DNA of 17,640 nucleotides from an uncultured bacterium (GTDB lineage: Bacteria > Acidobacteriota > Thermoanaerobaculia > Multivoradales > JAHEKO01). Positions 14,996 through 17,640 of the stretch are shown here, piece by piece. The position numbers were made by a program, and so were the translations under genes. The stretch spans positions 1 to 17,640 of the forward strand of contig CALILB010000332.1 in the NCBI GenBank assembly GCA_938016625.1, in the 5' to 3' direction. Position 1 is the stretch's first letter. Each line of letters begins with the position of its first letter. Under the pieces are notes generated by a model. The model ran no database searches. It had not been told where the DNA came from and saw only the letters and a list, made by a program, of their open reading frames with translations.

Positions 14996-15957
14996 CCGCG
15001 TTGGACTTGTCAGTGGTAATACCGGTCTACAACGAAGAGGCCAACGTCGAGCCTCTCTATGTCGAGTTGACAGCGGCGCTCTCGGACCTGGCTCTCGACT
15101 ACGAGTTGATCTTTGTCGAGGATGGAAGCACCGATGCCACTCTCGAGGAGCTCCGTTCCATTTGTGACCGCGATCCCCGTGTCCAGGTGCTGCGCTTCTC
15201 GCGGAACTATGGCCAGACGCCCGCCATCCAAGCCGGCTTCGCGCATGCGACCGGTCGCACCGTGGTGACCATGGACGGCGACCTCCAGAACGATCCCGCC
15301 GACATCGGGCGGCTGCTGGATCGCCTCGATGAGGGTTACGACATCGTCGCGGGCTGGCGAAAGATTCGCAAGGACACCTTTGTAACACGCCGTATCCCGT
15401 CGGTGGCGGCGAACTGGCTGATTCGTCGACTGGTCGGTGGTGGCATTCACGACAACGGCTGCGGCATCAAGGCCTACCGGCGCGAGATCGTCGAGAGAAC
15501 ACACCTCTACTCGGACATGCATCGCTTTCTGGTGCCGATGCTCTCGCTGACCGGCGGTCGGGTGACCGAGCTCGTGGTCAATCACCGGCCGCGACAGGCG
15601 GGTAGGACCAAGTACGGTCTATCCAGGATCTGGAAGTTTGCGTTGGACGTCGTCAATCTCAAGATGATTTTGCGCTTCTCTTCACATCCGGCAGCCTGGT
15701 TTGCCATTCTCGGGGCACCGTTGGCCGTCTTCGGGATGGCGGCAGCCGGCGCGAGTCTGTATGTCTGGGTGGCGTCGGACGGCGAGTACCCGGTTGTGGC
15801 CGTCGCCACCGCGCTGATCGCGTTCTTTGCCACCATCCAGTTGGTTCTCTTTGGCATGATCGCGGAGCTGGTCGTACGGCTCGGCGACTTCAAGGAGACC
15901 GAGCCCTTGCTATTGAACGTCGAGACCAAAGGAATCGAAGCCGGTGCCGGAATCTGA
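14992..15957 (+). CDS. GT2 polyprenyl-phosphate glycosyltransferase (DPM1/ArnC-like) with two C-terminal membrane helices
   Basis: 321 residues. The GT-A domain has LSVVIPVYNEEANV (6-19), FVEDGSTDAT (41-50), RNYGQTPAIQAGF (71-83), the metal-binding DGD in VVTMDGDLQNDP (91-102), and DNGCGIKAYRRE (154-165). Two hydrophobic helices (about 235-260 and 268-293) anchor the C-terminus. This is the architecture of enzymes such as ArnC, GtrB and Dpm1 that make a polyprenyl-phosphate-linked sugar on the cytoplasmic face. All catalytic motifs are present. The product could feed a GT-C enzyme such as the GT39 protein encoded at 1647, or be used in the exopolysaccharide pathway. The start is GTG at 14992 within GTGA, overlapping the deacetylase stop, with AAGGAGG about 9 nt upstream. 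It overlaps the following paralogue by 14 bp. Confidence 0.91.
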   Translation: MTALDLSVVIPVYNEEANVEPLYVELTAALSDLALDYELIFVEDGSTDATLEELRSICDRDPRVQVLRFSRNYGQTPAIQAGFAHATGRTVVTMDGDLQNDPADIGRLLDRLDEGYDIVAGWRKIRKDTFVTRRIPSVAANWLIRRLVGGGIHDNGCGIKAYRREIVERTHLYSDMHRFLVPMLSLTGGRVTELVVNHRPRQAGRTKYGLSRIWKFALDVVNLKMILRFSSHPAAWFAILGAPLAVFGMAAAGASLYVWVASDGEYPVVAVATALIAFFATIQLVLFGMIAELVVRLGDFKETEPLLLNVETKGIEAGAGI

Positions 15958-16945
15958 TACCACTCGAATGCCGGAAATCTCGGTCGTGATCCCGGTGGTG
16001 GAGCGTCACGGGGACTTGCGGCGTCTCTTCTCCGACTACGCCCAAGAGGTGGCGAAGCTGGGACGTCGAGCCGAGTTCATATTTGTCGTCGATTTCCGGC
16101 AACAGTCGGTCATGCCCGTGCTGCGGGAGATCCAGGAGGCCGCCGACCAGGAGGTCATCCTGGTGCGCCTGGGTGGTATGTTTGGTGAATCGGCGGCGCT
16201 GACCGTCGGCATGGAGCAGGCGCGAGGCGAGATCATCGTAACTCTCGCCCCCTACTTTCAGGTCGAGCCGCACGGTCTGGGAGAGGCCGTCCGCGAGATC
16301 GATGCCGGCACGGATCTGGTGGTCGGTTGTCGGTCACCACGCATCGACTCCTGGTTCAACCGCTGTCAGACCAAAATCTTTCACTGGATCGTAAACCTGG
16401 TGGCGGGTACGAGATTTCGCGATATCAGCAGCGGATTCCGGGTCATGAGGCGCCAGGTTGCCGGAGAGCTTCCCGTCTACGGGGGGATCCACCGGTTCTA
16501 CCCCGTGCTGGCGTTGCGGCGCGGCTTCAAGGTTCGGGAGCTCGATGTGCCACAGCGGGCGGAGGATGCGCCCACCCGGTACTACGGTCTGGCGGTCTAC
16601 CTGAAGCGTCTGCTGGACGTGCTGACGGTGTTCTTTCTCATCAAGTTTACTCATCGCCCCCTGCGTTTCTTTGGGGTGGTGAGTCTTCTGCTCGTCGTTC
16701 CGGGGCTGGCGATCACCGCCTACCTGGGAATCTACCGACTGCTCGGTCTGGGCCCCATCGCCCAGCGGCCTTTACTGCTGCTGGGAGTGCTGTTGATAGT
16801 GCTCGGTATCCAACTGTTGTCGATCGGACTCATCGGCGAGATCATCGTTTTCACCCATGCCCGCAAGCTCCGGGAGTACCGGATCGCGGAGGTCATCCGT
16901 CGTCCCGCTGCGGTCTCCAAGATCGAAGAGTCGGCCGGGCCCTGA
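15944..16945 (+). CDS. GT2-fold membrane protein with degenerate catalytic motifs (candidate pseudo-glycosyltransferase)
   Basis: 333 residues that follow the preceding GT2 motif by motif: ISVVIPVVERHGDL (12-25), FGESAALTVGMEQARG (80-95), DISSGFRVMRR (160-170), YGLAVYLKRLLDVL (214-227) and two membrane helices (about 243-263 and 276-303). However, the first acidic motif is VVDFRQQS (48-55) where the paralogue has VEDGSTDA, and the DGD metal site is replaced by LAPYFQ (101-106). Without the DxD it is unlikely to bind a nucleotide sugar in the normal way. It may be a partner or scaffold of the preceding GT2, or use a different chemistry. The frame is intact, so it is not simply a decayed gene. 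GTG 15944 is chosen because AAGGA lies ~10 nt upstream; ATG 15968 has no ribosome-binding site. It ends the operon and is convergent with glpD. Confidence 0.85.
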   Translation: MPESDTTRMPEISVVIPVVERHGDLRRLFSDYAQEVAKLGRRAEFIFVVDFRQQSVMPVLREIQEAADQEVILVRLGGMFGESAALTVGMEQARGEIIVTLAPYFQVEPHGLGEAVREIDAGTDLVVGCRSPRIDSWFNRCQTKIFHWIVNLVAGTRFRDISSGFRVMRRQVAGELPVYGGIHRFYPVLALRRGFKVRELDVPQRAEDAPTRYYGLAVYLKRLLDVLTVFFLIKFTHRPLRFFGVVSLLLVVPGLAITAYLGIYRLLGLGPIAQRPLLLLGVLLIVLGIQLLSIGLIGEIIVFTHARKLREYRIAEVIRRPAAVSKIEESAGP

Positions 16946-16951
16946 GCCCGG
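16935..16951. other. GC-rich hairpin over the end of the exopolysaccharide operon
   Basis: CCGGGC (16935-16940) and GCCCGG (16946-16951) form a perfect 6-bp stem with a 5-nt loop that contains the TGA stop of the last operon gene. No T-run follows on either strand, so it is not a standard intrinsic terminator, but it could slow or protect transcript ends between the two convergent genes. Confidence 0.3.
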
Positions 16952-16968
16952 AGCATGAATAATCCAGG

Positions 16969-17640
16969 CTAGCTGCGCTGGGCAAGAAACGGCGCCAAGA
17001 GCTCCGCTCTGGCCGCGGACGACTCCGGGTCGACGGCCCAGTCGGTGCGCCGCAGCAGGAGATCGTCGAGGCGGAGCACCGACTCCTCGGCAATGAGACG
17101 CCGAACATGTGTCTGAGCCGCACCGGTGTCCCGTTCGAGGAGCACCTCGAGCTCGCTCCACGGCAAAGGATTCGGGGTTTCGGGTCGCGGGGAGCCGGAG
17201 AGGGCGGGGAGAGTCTTGCCGCACCACTGCTGGATGACACGCAGCGTCTTCTCCGCCACCCGCCGTGCGGTGGTGAGCTTTACTCCGGAAACACTAAACA
17301 GACCCTGCGGCCCACCATGATCCGCGTGATGCCGGATCTTCTCCGCTAAGGCCAAGTCGATCGAGCCGACATGCTTGGCGGGCAGCAGACCGCTGTAGAC
17401 GCGCAAGACGTCCTTAGTCTCTAGATCGAAGCCGGAGATCGACGCCTCGAGGTCGTCGAGAAAGCGGCGCAGCAGATCGTCGTCGATTCCGGCTTCGCCC
17501 ACCTCCGCGCCACAGCTCGCATGAAAGGTGCCTGCAAGTGTGCGGCCCTTCCAGGGGACCAGAAAGTAGGTGCGGCCCCCACCAGAGAGCGGCTCCACGG
17601 CGAGGGCGGCCTGGGAGGGCGGCGGCCGGTCGAGGAGGAC
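16969..17640 (-). CDS. glpD: FAD-dependent glycerol-3-phosphate dehydrogenase, C-terminal part (partial)
   Basis: 223 residues are visible; the frame is open to the window edge, so the N-terminal FAD-binding half lies outside. The enzyme oxidises glycerol-3-phosphate to dihydroxyacetone phosphate and passes electrons to the membrane quinone pool. Recognisable pieces are RTYFLVPWKGRTLAGTFHA (a core DAO-superfamily strand pair), DVLRVYSGLLPA and FSVSGVKLTTARRVAEKTL, the latter matching the GlpD SxxGxKxTTxRxxAE segment that contacts FAD. The ~80-residue C-terminal cap follows, ending AELLAPFLAQRS. A GTG at 17598 could be mistaken for a start, but in-frame coding (VLLDRPPPSQAALA) continues upstream with a typical GlpD feel. 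It is convergent with the exopolysaccharide operon (23 bp) and appears functionally unrelated to it. Assignment to GlpD against other glycerol-3-phosphate oxidases is good but not certain. Confidence 0.88.
   Translation of the reverse strand, partial: VLLDRPPPSQAALAVEPLSGGGRTYFLVPWKGRTLAGTFHASCGAEVGEAGIDDDLLRRFLDDLEASISGFDLETKDVLRVYSGLLPAKHVGSIDLALAEKIRHHADHGGPQGLFSVSGVKLTTARRVAEKTLRVIQQWCGKTLPALSGSPRPETPNPLPWSELEVLLERDTGAAQTHVRRLIAEESVLRLDDLLLRRTDWAVDPESSAARAELLAPFLAQRS

Overview
The window is about 17.6 kb of GC-rich, tightly packed bacterial chromosome with frequent GTG starts and 4-14 bp gene overlaps. The gene mix is an acetyl-CoA hydrolase/GNAT fusion, a PilT retraction ATPase, an exopolysaccharide operon of the kind found next to exosortase XrtA, and secreted beta-propeller proteins. 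This suggests a Gram-negative, surface-motile, film-forming lineage such as Acidobacteriota. That placement is inference from gene content; there is no rRNA or other phylogenetic marker here. I see no IS elements, phage genes, CRISPR arrays, tRNAs or rRNAs.

Layout. (1) 1-588 (+): C-terminal end of a CoA-transferase/GNAT fusion. (2) 610-1503 (-): secreted metallo-beta-lactamase-fold hydrolase, divergent from (3) 1647-3245 (+), a GT39-type membrane glycosyltransferase followed by mtnA (3284-4348, +). (4) 4377-9932: five minus-strand genes, in transcription order a secreted beta-propeller protein, a cNMP-binding-like/beta-barrel protein, pilT, a GNAT acetyltransferase and a four-helix membrane protein. 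(5) 9933-10416: a 484-bp gene-free region with an AT-rich patch, a candidate sigma-70 promoter whose spacer is an inverted repeat, and a leader of about 200 nt. (6) 10417-16945 (+): six-gene exopolysaccharide operon: Wzz-like chain-length protein, BY-kinase-like ATPase, polyprenyl-phosphate sugar-1-phosphate transferase, XrtA-type polysaccharide deacetylase and two GT2 membrane glycosyltransferases. (7) 16969-17640 (-): C-terminal part of FAD-dependent glycerol-3-phosphate dehydrogenase.

How the genes fit together. The operon holds the priming transferase, a chain-length/kinase pair, a modifying deacetylase and glycosyltransferases, but no Wzx flippase, Wzy polymerase, outer-membrane exporter or exosortase inside the window. 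The first GT2 looks like an active polyprenyl-phosphate glycosyltransferase. The second overlaps it by 14 bp and has lost the acidic nucleotide-sugar and metal-binding motifs, which is the most striking single observation. The cNMP-like gene and pilT are 11 bp apart with strong ribosome-binding sites, suggesting a regulator of twitching motility; its cyclic-nucleotide pocket is also degenerate. Nothing here amounts to a clearly new multi-gene system. The most promising leads are the pseudo-GT2 partner, the PilT-linked sensor protein and the palindromic promoter of the exopolysaccharide operon.
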